64,000 nt of DNA, taken from JACVRN01 sp036403815 (GTDB taxonomy: Bacteria > Acidobacteriota > Blastocatellia > Pyrinomonadales > Pyrinomonadaceae). Below, piece by piece: positions 44,797 to 51,833 of the stretch. The DNA lies in NCBI GenBank assembly GCA_036403815.1, contig DASWQH010000036.1:310001-374000 (forward strand), written 5' to 3'. Within the stretch, counting starts at the first letter, position 1, and every line of letters begins with the position of its first letter. The position numbers and the translations under genes were made by a program. The notes under the pieces were generated by a model. The model was not told the DNA's origin. It saw only the letters and a list, made by a program, of their open reading frames with translations, and made no database searches.

Positions 44797-45498
44797 TTAA
44801 TCCTCTAGCAGAGCAGACGCCGCTCGAACATGGTCATTAGCAGCATTCCAAATCGCATTCAAAATTAGCTGTCTTGGCAGAATCGCCCTTCCCCTACCAT
44901 TGCGCACTGGTTCCATTGAATATTTATTCATTAAATCCGCGCCAAGCCCTTCGGCGTAGATGAATGTAAATCTATTACGACGCATTTCCTCAAGAACTCT
45001 TTGCGCATCTAAATAAGCATCAAGCGCGCTCGCAATTTCCGTCCTCAGCTTGCCTTTAGGAAGCCTTGCCACCGCTTCTCTTGTCGAACTATTCAGGTCA
45101 ATCAATCTTGAGCTGTACTCATCTAAGGTAATACCAATGTATGTAGCACCCGCCATTTTCCTTAATGCTTTCAAAGCGTCCGCCGCGTCAGGGTAATCTT
45201 CGCCAGAAAGCTTTTTATCGCGCGCAGATTTCTTAACAACTGGCTCTGACGGGGCTGGGCTTTTAATTTCCGGGTTAAGGGATGCCTGTGCATTACGAGT
45301 GCGAATAATCCATGCGCCATCAGGGCACCGCGCTTCGCTGGTCTCGCCTACGATCTTGTATCCAGCCGGAACTTTCTCGCTCTTGCAGATTGTCTTGCCT
45401 GAGACGGCTGCGGGTTGCTCTTGTTTCTGCGCGAAGCTAGACGCAGCCAGTAGGCAGACAGAGAGAATTAAAAATGAGATTCGAGCAATAACTTTCAA
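44797..45498 (-). CDS. Exported cargo protein of unknown function
   Basis: Protein of 233 residues with a signal peptide (ISFLILSVCLLAASSFA) and a mature, mostly helical chain with Lys/Glu-rich stretches. Recognisable cysteines (TICKSEK, ARCPDG) could form a disulfide near the N terminus. I do not recognise a family. GAAAGGAAAC precedes the ATG. It lies inside the integrase element directly upstream of int, so it is presumed cargo; whether it helps the element or the host is unknown. Confidence 0.72.
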   Translation of the reverse strand: MKVIARISFLILSVCLLAASSFAQKQEQPAAVSGKTICKSEKVPAGYKIVGETSEARCPDGAWIIRTRNAQASLNPEIKSPAPSEPVVKKSARDKKLSGEDYPDAADALKALRKMAGATYIGITLDEYSSRLIDLNSSTREAVARLPKGKLRTEIASALDAYLDAQRVLEEMRRNRFTFIYAEGLGADLMNKYSMEPVRNGRGRAILPRQLILNAIWNAANDHVRAASALLED

Positions 45499-45633
45499 GG
45501 GAGTTTCCTTTCAGAAGTGAAAAGGTTTGACTTGTGAAGCCTCAGACTTTTGAGGCGGTGAGATGCGCACGAGCGGCGCATCTATTAAGTTAAAATCGTT
45601 TAATATTTCTGTCAAGTGCTTATCTGCGTTCTC

Positions 45634-45663
45634 ACGGGTGGCTACCATCCGATTCTGCAATGA
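45634..45663 (+). other. Candidate attachment site, right copy (displaced 3' gene end)
   Basis: acgggtggctaccatccgat followed by tctgcaatga encodes T-G-G-Y-H-P-I-L-Q and a stop, the same as the end of the gene at 42877-43497. No open gene leads into it. It is best read as the original host 3' end pushed aside by the insertion. Confidence 0.72.
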
Positions 45664-45716
45664 CCTGCGAATGAACTTTTAAATTCAGCGATTTTTGAGA
45701 TGGAGTGTGAGTTGGA

Positions 45717-45756
45717 AATAAGTTAAGGCCGCTCTTTTGAGCGGCCTTAACTTATT
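45717..45756. terminator. Perfect 18 bp stem hairpin downstream of tRNA-Val
   Basis: aataagttaaggccgctc is exactly complemented after a tttt loop. It lies 11 bases beyond the tRNA 3' end and probably ends its transcript; being symmetrical, it could act in both directions. Confidence 0.8.
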
Positions 45757-45767
45757 GATTCCATTGA

Positions 45768-45839
45768 TGCCCGCTAATGGATTCGAACCATTGGCCCCTC
45801 GCGTGTGAAGCGAGTGCTCTACCACTGAGCCAAGCGGGC
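45768..45839 (-). tRNA. tRNA-Val (anticodon CAC)
   Basis: Read on the minus strand, the 72 nt cloverleaf has acceptor arm gcccgct/agcgggc, D arm gctcagtggtagagc, anticodon stem ctcgc/gcgag with loop ttcacac (CAC), variable ggggcc region and T arm aatggttcgaatccatt. The discriminator is A and CCA is not encoded. It reads GUG codons. The integrase element does not use this tRNA as its target, despite lying close by. Confidence 0.93.
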
Positions 45840-45945
45840 AGACACTTTTAATGAGTCAATGCTAAAAGAATAACTGTGGGGATTCCGGTCTGTCAAATTA
45901 GGGAAATCGGCTGGAGGGCTTTTAAGCTACAGCTTGCTCTGGTCT

Positions 45946-46170
45946 TTATTCTTCCGTCCACTTGGTCATGATAAAGGTGTAGCCTGTGAGGTCTCCTTCA
46001 CACTTGATGGTCTTGCCTACAAGGTTTTCCAGCTCCTCATCGAAGAAGGGATTTCCGCCTTTGCGGCGCAGTACATACTCGCCCTTGTCTGTGACGAGGA
46101 TGACGGCTTCGCGCTCGCTTTTTGAGCCTGCGGCGAAGAGCTTCTTGATGACGTGCCCTGTGACCTTCAT
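45946..46170 (-). CDS. Small conserved-looking protein of unknown function
   Basis: Protein of 74 residues from ATG 46170 (MKVTGHVIKKLFAAGSKSE). Beta-strand alternation (AVILVTDKGEYVLRRKGG, TIKCEGDLTGYTFIM) suggests a small OB- or SH3-like barrel. I recognise no family. It lies 100 bp downstream of, and in line with, the caspase-fold peptidase and could be co-transcribed with it. A longer upstream start is possible but has no better signal. Confidence 0.65.
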   Translation of the reverse strand: MKVTGHVIKKLFAAGSKSEREAVILVTDKGEYVLRRKGGNPFFDEELENLVGKTIKCEGDLTGYTFIMTKWTEE

Positions 46171-46271
46171 ATAGAAAAGTGGCCGGGCAGGGAGAGGCTG
46201 CATAATTCTAAGCCGAAACCTGCCCGGCAAAGCTATCTTACTTCAAATCGTGCTGCTCGTGCCGCTTTCGA

Positions 46272-47927
46272 TTACTTTCCGTGAAGCTCGCGAACGGAAA
46301 CAATCTTGCCGTCAACTTCCTTGGCGACCAGCGCGACAATCGGAGCCACGGGTGGCGGAGTGCCGCTCGTCTGGACTTTTGCTTTCGCTCCGCGCGTTCC
46401 TCTGGTAGTCGTAGACGCAGCCGCACCGCCATCATCCGTGCGCCCTACCATGACGTGGAAAGCAGTTGAAGCAGGCCGCATGGCCTTCATGCTTCGCGTC
46501 ATGGATTTGGGTTCGGGCGCGCGGTCTATGCCGAAGGACATGACTTCTGTTTGTCGCATATTCATGCTTGATGCAAGGCGCTTCAGCTCTGCCTGAACGG
46601 AACCGCCTGCGCCTCCGCCTCCTCCTCGCGTCTTTGCTCCGCGAGTGGTGGAGGTCGTAATGCGCTCGGCTGCGACCGGATGATTCTTGGCGAGGAAGAG
46701 ACCTTTGCTGAGCAGTTGACGGCGAACGTCTGAACGTGTTGCGGCGGCGGCTTCAAACGCCTTTGCGCCGCGTGTTGTGCCACGTGTTGTGCGCGCGTCT
46801 GCGCTCGGTACGGCGACCGGGGTGATGGAAGGATCGCCATAGAGATTGAACTGCGCGAGCGTCTTCAGGTCAACCGGGTCAAGCTCTGGCGTGGATTCTA
46901 TGAAGCGCTGGCGTGCTTCGAGCGCAGCGCGACCCGTGCTCGCACCCTTAAAGACGCTGCGAAGAAAGGCCTGGCAGATGATGTCTGCGGAGCCTTGGCC
47001 GTCAGCCGGGCCGTAGGCGATGGTCGTGCTGCCGAAGAAGCCGTAAGCCTTGTTGCCCAGATAGGTGTTGCAGATTCCGGCCTGCCCGTCCGCAAGATTC
47101 GGGTTGTAAAGCTCTCCGCCGTAGCAGCACTCAGCCGCGACAACCGTTCCTTCTTTAATCTTGCCGTTAAAGAAAGATGCATCATGCGCCTCCGGGTAGC
47201 TTCCACCGCGCTGCCCGTAGAAGTGAAAGTCTGCCTGCGCGCCGTGGCAGTTGATGAAATGAGCGCGACGCGAGATAAGGGACGTGTCCCACTTGGGGCC
47301 TCTGTCCGGAACAAGCTGCATGTCGCTTGCAGAGCCGAAGAGGTTCGTCAGGCTCATCTCTGTAGAACCCTGCCAGACCTCCGCGGTGATTCCCAGATAG
47401 CCCGCATAGTCCGCTGGCTTAAGCTGCTTGTATCCTATAGCCACCTCTATGAGGCGTATGAGGTAGGGAACATCTGCAACGCCGTTCAAATCCGGCAAGC
47501 GCCCGACGACGCGCGTAGGGCCTGTGAAGTCCTGCGGCTTCTGGCTGTATGGAGCTTCGCAGGCATAGGGGATGTCGCCGAACGCGAACTGGTCTTCGTC
47601 GCCACCCTGATTGAAGACAGGGTTCTTCAAGTTCTGATGCGGCACGATGTCGTTTGCGCCCAGAATCATCAGGTAGTCAGGCATGAGCGCGCGGTAGACG
47701 CCGTCAATCGCCTGCTTGTTCTGTTTGAAGTCGCCTGCGTTGGTGACGGGCGGCGCATTCAGCTTCTTCATAGTAGCCGCATCGTCCAGCGCAACGAAGC
47801 GCGTCGCAATGCCACGCTTTTTATCTGCGGCGACGAGGCGCTTGATGGCGGCCTCTATCTTCGGCAGCCCTTTGCCGTACTTGCTCCTGAGAGCCGAGAG
47901 ATTGGTTACAATGACTTTGTCATCCAT
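46272..47927 (-). CDS. Caspase-fold (C25 gingipain-like) cysteine peptidase
   Basis: Protein of 551 residues with GAGGAG upstream of ATG 47927. The catalytic pair is His228 in FINCHGAQ and Cys267 or Cys268 in VVAAECCYGGE. The following segment FFGSTTIAYGPADGQGS, then GRAALEARQRFI, fits family C25 and related CD-clan peptidases. No signal peptide is present, so it is cytosolic, unlike gingipains. The last 180 residues are low complexity and repeat the motif TTRGAK (around residues 380-389, 427-432 and 507-515), possible Arg/Lys cleavage sites. Substrate unknown. Confidence 0.75.
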   Translation of the reverse strand: MDDKVIVTNLSALRSKYGKGLPKIEAAIKRLVAADKKRGIATRFVALDDAATMKKLNAPPVTNAGDFKQNKQAIDGVYRALMPDYLMILGANDIVPHQNLKNPVFNQGGDEDQFAFGDIPYACEAPYSQKPQDFTGPTRVVGRLPDLNGVADVPYLIRLIEVAIGYKQLKPADYAGYLGITAEVWQGSTEMSLTNLFGSASDMQLVPDRGPKWDTSLISRRAHFINCHGAQADFHFYGQRGGSYPEAHDASFFNGKIKEGTVVAAECCYGGELYNPNLADGQAGICNTYLGNKAYGFFGSTTIAYGPADGQGSADIICQAFLRSVFKGASTGRAALEARQRFIESTPELDPVDLKTLAQFNLYGDPSITPVAVPSADARTTRGTTRGAKAFEAAAATRSDVRRQLLSKGLFLAKNHPVAAERITTSTTRGAKTRGGGGGAGGSVQAELKRLASSMNMRQTEVMSFGIDRAPEPKSMTRSMKAMRPASTAFHVMVGRTDDGGAAASTTTRGTRGAKAKVQTSGTPPPVAPIVALVAKEVDGKIVSVRELHGK

Positions 47928-48233
47928 TATCTTTTCTCCTCTGATGTCTGGCCTTTGAAATGAAGCCCGGACAAAAACGTGGAACTCTCTGAAAGATTGG
48001 TATCCGGAAGGACACACGGTCGGAAACTCTGTAAGTAGAGAAGCGGCATGAGCCGCGCACGAACCGTGTACCCGTATGTTAATCGCGGGCGTAGATTATC
48101 AACCCTGTGAAGAACTGCCGAGACTCTATTCCCCGCCGGATATTTTTGTCAAGAGATATAATTGCTGATTCGGTAGAGAGCCTTTAACCTTGCAGGTCAT
48201 ATGATACAAGCCCTGTAGCCTCACAAAAGAGAA

Positions 48234-48273
48234 GAACGCAAGGGGCTGGCTGCTTGAAGCCCCTTGCGTTCTC
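48234..48273 (-). terminator. Rho-independent terminator of the pseudopilin gene
   Basis: agaacgcaaggggct and agccccttgcgttct form a perfect 15 bp stem with a 10 nt loop, 22 bp beyond the pseudopilin stop; minus-strand sequence then continues tctcttttg. The rest of the 47928-48294 spacer, upstream of the peptidase gene, shows no further feature. Confidence 0.82.
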
Positions 48274-48294
48274 AGGATTCATCAGAACGTTAAC

Positions 48295-48771
48295 TTACTT
48301 GGTCGGCGGCGGGTCTGTTGCCGCTGCGGGTTTCTCCGGGTTGACGCGGATGGTGCTGACATCCGGGTCAAGATAAAAATGGTTTGTGCCGGAGCCGCCG
48401 TCCATTGGGTCGGCGTTGATTGTATAGAAGGCTCTCTGGCCGTTTCCGGCGGGAGTGACATTCAGGGTGTAGACGTAGCCTTGTACCGTTGGCGGATTAG
48501 CCGCAAATCGCTCATCTTCGAGCGAGCCTGCTTTGCTCAACTGCTCGAACGTGCCGTAATCGCCACGATGACCGAGCGCATAGTCAGCCTGAATTTTTCT
48601 TAACGCATCCAACTGCTGGACAGCCGCATTTTCGTTGGCGCGACGAATGCCTTGCTTCCACCCGAAGACACCGACGCCGACGAGAATGCCTATGATGGCG
48701 ATGACTATCATCAGCTCCATCAGGGTAAACCCGCTCTCCCCGCGGCGTGTCCTTTGACGATTATTTCGCAT
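48295..48771 (-). CDS. Type II secretion / type IV pilus pseudopilin
   Basis: Protein of 158 residues. AAGGAG precedes ATG 48771. A short basic leader ends in the prepilin peptidase site (RRGESGFTLMELMIVIAII), followed by the long hydrophobic helix and a globular domain (LDALRKIQADYALGHRGDYG) with a Pro-rich C terminus. It resembles GspG/PilE-like major subunits but is isolated: no secretion ATPase or platform gene is nearby. It assembles into a periplasmic or surface filament. Confidence 0.85.
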   Translation of the reverse strand: MRNNRQRTRRGESGFTLMELMIVIAIIGILVGVGVFGWKQGIRRANENAAVQQLDALRKIQADYALGHRGDYGTFEQLSKAGSLEDERFAANPPTVQGYVYTLNVTPAGNGQRAFYTINADPMDGGSGTNHFYLDPDVSTIRVNPEKPAAATDPPPTK

Positions 48772-48921
48772 ATAAACTCCTTCGAATAATTTCATTAAAC
48801 CTACACGAGTCGGCCTCAAAAAGGTTCCGCTAATTTCACTCTCTTCAGATACAGAACGGAGCGCCCGTGGTTGCTCCAACCACTAATATTACTACACGCG
48901 CCCACCCTCCGTCACATCCGA

Positions 48922-49042
48922 AAGGCAAAAGTAAAAATGCAAAATTAAAAGGTGGAGAGGATAAAAGGCAACTATACATCTCTTTATCTATCAAAGTGGT
49001 TCGACACATTACTTTTTAATTTTGCATTTTTACTTTTGCCTT
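48922..49042. repeat. aaggcaaaagtaaaaatgc long inverted repeat, copy 2
   Basis: A 29 bp arm at 48922-48950 is exactly complemented at 49014-49042, with a 63 nt loop. The words are related to the inverted repeat at 30813-30892. It fills the spacer between the divergent pseudopilin and moxR genes. Confidence 0.85.
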
Positions 49043-49132
49043 GCTTCAGGCCATCCCCAGCCGCGCTCTGTGCATCGGAAACGTGCGGCTTCCGACTTAA
49101 ACATGTAGAATAAGCAGAGTTTCGGCCATTTG

Positions 49133-50137
49133 ATGCAAGAATTTTCCATGAGACGATTGCAGACAGCAGACAGAGGAGAGGCGCAGGCGTTGACGAACGC
49201 GGCTGCGGGACGCGTCGAGCGCCTTCAGGAGGCCATAGAGAGCGTCATCAAGGGCAAGCCCGAAGCGGTGCGCCTGGCGATTGTGACGCTCATTGCCGGA
49301 GGCCACCTGCTTATAGAGGACGTGCCCGGCGTCGGCAAGACCACGCTGGCGCAAGCCCTTGCACGCGCCCTCGACTGCTCTTTCCAGCGCATACAGTTTA
49401 CCTCCGACCTGCTTCCTTCCGATGTCATAGGTCTCTCTATCTACAACCAGCACTCAGGGATTTTCGAGTGGAAGCCCGGCCCAGTGTTCGCCAACGTCGT
49501 GCTGGCAGACGAGATCAACCGCACGACTCCAAAGACGCAATCGGCGCTCTTGGAAGCCATGGCCGAGAGCCACGTCACGGTCGAAGGCATCACGCACCAG
49601 TTGCCGGAGCCTTTCATAGTCGTCGCCACACAGAACCCAATCGAGCATCACGGGACTTACCCGCTGCCGGAATCGCAACTGGATCGCTTCATGCTGCGCC
49701 TGCGTATAGGATACCCGGATGCATTGGACGAGAAGCAGATAATACGCGACCGCGAGCGCGCAGAGCCTCTGGAAGTCTTGCGGCCTGTGATGACCGGCGA
49801 AGACATACACGAATTACAGCAGGCCGTTGCGGAAGTCACGGTGGACGATGCGCTCATAGATTACCTGATGCGGATTGTGGCGGCGACGCGCGATTCCGAG
49901 ATGCTCGATTTAGGCGTCAGCCCGCGTGGAACCCTGGCGCTCTTTCGCGCCGCACAGGCTCTGGCCTTAACAGAAGAGCGCAGCTATTGCGTGCCGGACG
50001 ACATCAAGCGCCTGGTGCTTCCCATTTTCGCTCATCGCCTCGTCGTCAGCTCCCGCTTCTCCTCATCCCTGCGCCGCTCGGAAGAGGCCGAAGCCGTTCT
50101 GCGCGAAATTATGAAGACCGTCAGCGTTCCACTTTAA
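49133..50137 (+). CDS. MoxR family AAA+ ATPase
   Basis: Protein of 334 residues. Walker A is DVPGVGKTTLAQALA, Walker B is VVLADEINRTTP, sensor 1 lies in FIVVATQNPIEHHGTYPLPESQLDRF, and the C-terminal lid contains GVSPRGTLALFRAAQ. MoxR chaperones work with DUF58/von Willebrand-like proteins to mature or control other proteins. A DUF58 gene follows on the same strand. The ATG at 49133 or the in-frame one at 49148 is the likely start; no clear ribosome-binding site is seen. Confidence 0.93.
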   Translation: MQEFSMRRLQTADRGEAQALTNAAAGRVERLQEAIESVIKGKPEAVRLAIVTLIAGGHLLIEDVPGVGKTTLAQALARALDCSFQRIQFTSDLLPSDVIGLSIYNQHSGIFEWKPGPVFANVVLADEINRTTPKTQSALLEAMAESHVTVEGITHQLPEPFIVVATQNPIEHHGTYPLPESQLDRFMLRLRIGYPDALDEKQIIRDRERAEPLEVLRPVMTGEDIHELQQAVAEVTVDDALIDYLMRIVAATRDSEMLDLGVSPRGTLALFRAAQALALTEERSYCVPDDIKRLVLPIFAHRLVVSSRFSSSLRRSEEAEAVLREIMKTVSVPL

Positions 50138-50140
50138 GAA

Positions 50141-50217
50141 GTCCAGAGAGTCTGGAGAGTCTGGAGAGTCTAGAGAGTGAAAAGAAAGTCGCTTTGACTC
50201 TCTGGACTCTCTAGACT
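50141..50217. repeat. gagagtctgga-word hairpin
   Basis: Tandem agagagtctggagagtctgg words, a loop with gaaaagaaag, then gactctctggactctctagact. It sits between moxR and the DUF58 gene, four bases past the moxR stop. Confidence 0.8.
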
Positions 50218-50226
50218 CGTTCGTTA

Positions 50227-51588
50227 ATGAGTTCTTTAGTTAAAAAAGTTGGCGCGTGGCGTAACGCCATTTTGGGCACGTCGCTGGTGCTGATGGGATT
50301 GGTGGCGGCGACGATTACTGTGCTGGCGCGGCGCACGGAGGATGCTGAGCTTGCGTCTGCTGCGGCCATCGCTTCGCTTGTCATCGCGGCGCTGTTGACG
50401 ATTTTCGTCGTTCCGCCTCTGGCGCGTTCGGCGCGCTCGGAGTTCGTGCGGGTTGATCTTCCGTTCGAGATAACAAAAGGCGGGCTTGTTTTCCTGTGCG
50501 TGCTCGGAGTGGTTGCATTCGCCGCGTGGAACACGGGCAACAATCTTCTGTTCCTTGTCTTCTCGCTTCTGCTTTCAACCGTCTTTGTCGCGTGGGCTGC
50601 GGCGCGCACGAGTTTGCGCGACATGGTAGTGAAGGCGCGCTTTCCGGATCACATCTTTGCCGGAGAGCCTGCGCCTGTGATTGTGACCTTAAGGAACGCC
50701 AAGCGATTTTTTCCGTCCTTCTCCGTACTGGTCGAAGCGCGTGGGCCGGATGAAGCGCAAGCTGCTGCGAAGCGGCGTAGAAGACGAAAGCGTCTCAGGT
50801 TTGCCAAGCGAGCATTGGCCTACTTCATGTATGTGCCGCATCGCGCGGCAGCCGAACAGAGAGTCGAACAGCTTTTCGAAAAGCGCGGGCATGTGCTCAT
50901 CACAGGCTTTGAAATCTCAACACGCTTTCCCTTCGGCTTCTTTCGCCGCCGCCGCAGGCTTCGCGCGCGTAATGTTGACCTCATCGTGTACCCCAAGCCT
51001 GAGCCTATCAGCGACGAGCTGCACCTGCTGCCGATGAACGCGGGGCAGCATCTCTCTTTACGGCGCGGCGCTGGCTTCGATCTCTTTTCGCTTCGTGATT
51101 ACCAGCCGCAGGACGACCTGCGGCACATTGACTGGAAGGCCACCGCGCGCTCGCGCCGTCTCACCGTGCGCGAGTTCACAGCGGAAGACGAGCGCCGCAT
51201 CACCATCGCTCTGGATACCAGAATCCCGCGCGGCACGAATGATGAGATGAGCAAGCGTTTTGAAAGCAGCGTCAAATATGCTGCATCGCTGATATCGCAC
51301 TTTATCACCGAGCAAGTCGAAGTGCGCCTTGCGCTTGGAGACGAGATGGGGCGGTACGGCACAGGGCAGGAGCATCTCTATCGTTGCCTGCGGCGGCTGG
51401 CGCTCGTCGCGCCAAGCCTTGACGAAGCGACGGCTATACAGCCGCAGGCGATTGAAGCCGAGCGTGCGGAGACGGACGCGCTGGAGTCGCACATAGCGGA
51501 CGGCAACTTTGCCATCCTGCTCACGACTGCCGCGCCCGGCTCGATTCCGGCCAACGTCTGGCGCTCATCGTACGTCAAGTATTTTTAA
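50227..51588 (+). CDS. DUF58 domain membrane-anchored protein
   Basis: Protein of 453 residues. Helices at about 15-35, 42-60 and 75-100 anchor it in the membrane. The DUF58 signature DYQPQDDLRHIDWKATARS lies near residue 300 and is followed by a von-Willebrand-like region (ITIALDTRIPRGTND). It is paired with MoxR, as in many bacteria. By analogy it is involved in stress or envelope control; direct function unknown. ATG start is close to the preceding hairpin. Confidence 0.9.
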   Translation: MSSLVKKVGAWRNAILGTSLVLMGLVAATITVLARRTEDAELASAAAIASLVIAALLTIFVVPPLARSARSEFVRVDLPFEITKGGLVFLCVLGVVAFAAWNTGNNLLFLVFSLLLSTVFVAWAAARTSLRDMVVKARFPDHIFAGEPAPVIVTLRNAKRFFPSFSVLVEARGPDEAQAAAKRRRRRKRLRFAKRALAYFMYVPHRAAAEQRVEQLFEKRGHVLITGFEISTRFPFGFFRRRRRLRARNVDLIVYPKPEPISDELHLLPMNAGQHLSLRRGAGFDLFSLRDYQPQDDLRHIDWKATARSRRLTVREFTAEDERRITIALDTRIPRGTNDEMSKRFESSVKYAASLISHFITEQVEVRLALGDEMGRYGTGQEHLYRCLRRLALVAPSLDEATAIQPQAIEAERAETDALESHIADGNFAILLTTAAPGSIPANVWRSSYVKYF

Positions 51589-51610
51589 CAAGCGGCACGA
51601 CACATAATAC

Positions 51611-51711
51611 GATGAACCGCGAATCCGCACTAAACAGCACGAAATAGAGCCGAAGCTATTTCATGCTGTTTTTTTCTTCGCGTCATTTTTAGTGTGGATT
51701 CGTGGTTCATC
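51611..51711. repeat. gaaccgcgaatccgcac hairpin
   Basis: gatgaaccgcgaatccgcac pairs imperfectly with gtgtggattcgtggttcatc. A second internal stem is formed by cagcacgaaatag and ctatttcatgctg. A related element lies at 56133-56213. Confidence 0.75.
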
Positions 51712-51833
51712 TATTTTTTTTCTTCAAGCCTTCTGGATAAACGAAAGCCTGATTGTCATCTTACGTCCCGCATGACGTTGTTCTATACTAATCAGAGCTT
51801 GCACGATTCTGTAGATTAGAGGAAACAACCTTT

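Larger units (their letters stand above)
43498..45633. mobile_element. Small integrative element (about 2.1 kb): integrase plus one cargo gene
   Basis: The interval between the two direct repeats holds a tyrosine recombinase gene and one exported-protein gene, both on the minus strand. The repeats restore the same peptide end in the host gene on one side and leave an isolated copy on the other, the pattern expected when an element integrates site-specifically in the 3' end of a coding gene. No replication, conjugation or phage genes are present. Boundaries are inferred from the repeats only. Confidence 0.7.

Noticed and set aside
45768..45839. tRNA-Val as the attachment site of the neighbouring integrase
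   Set aside because: No copy of the tRNA 3' end is found on the far side of the integrase; the direct repeat lies in the 3' end of the gene at 42877-43497 instead.
46272..47927. Caspase-like protein as part of an antiphage defence system
   Set aside because: No gasdermin, reverse transcriptase, CRISPR or NLR-type neighbour is present; only a pseudopilin and a small protein.
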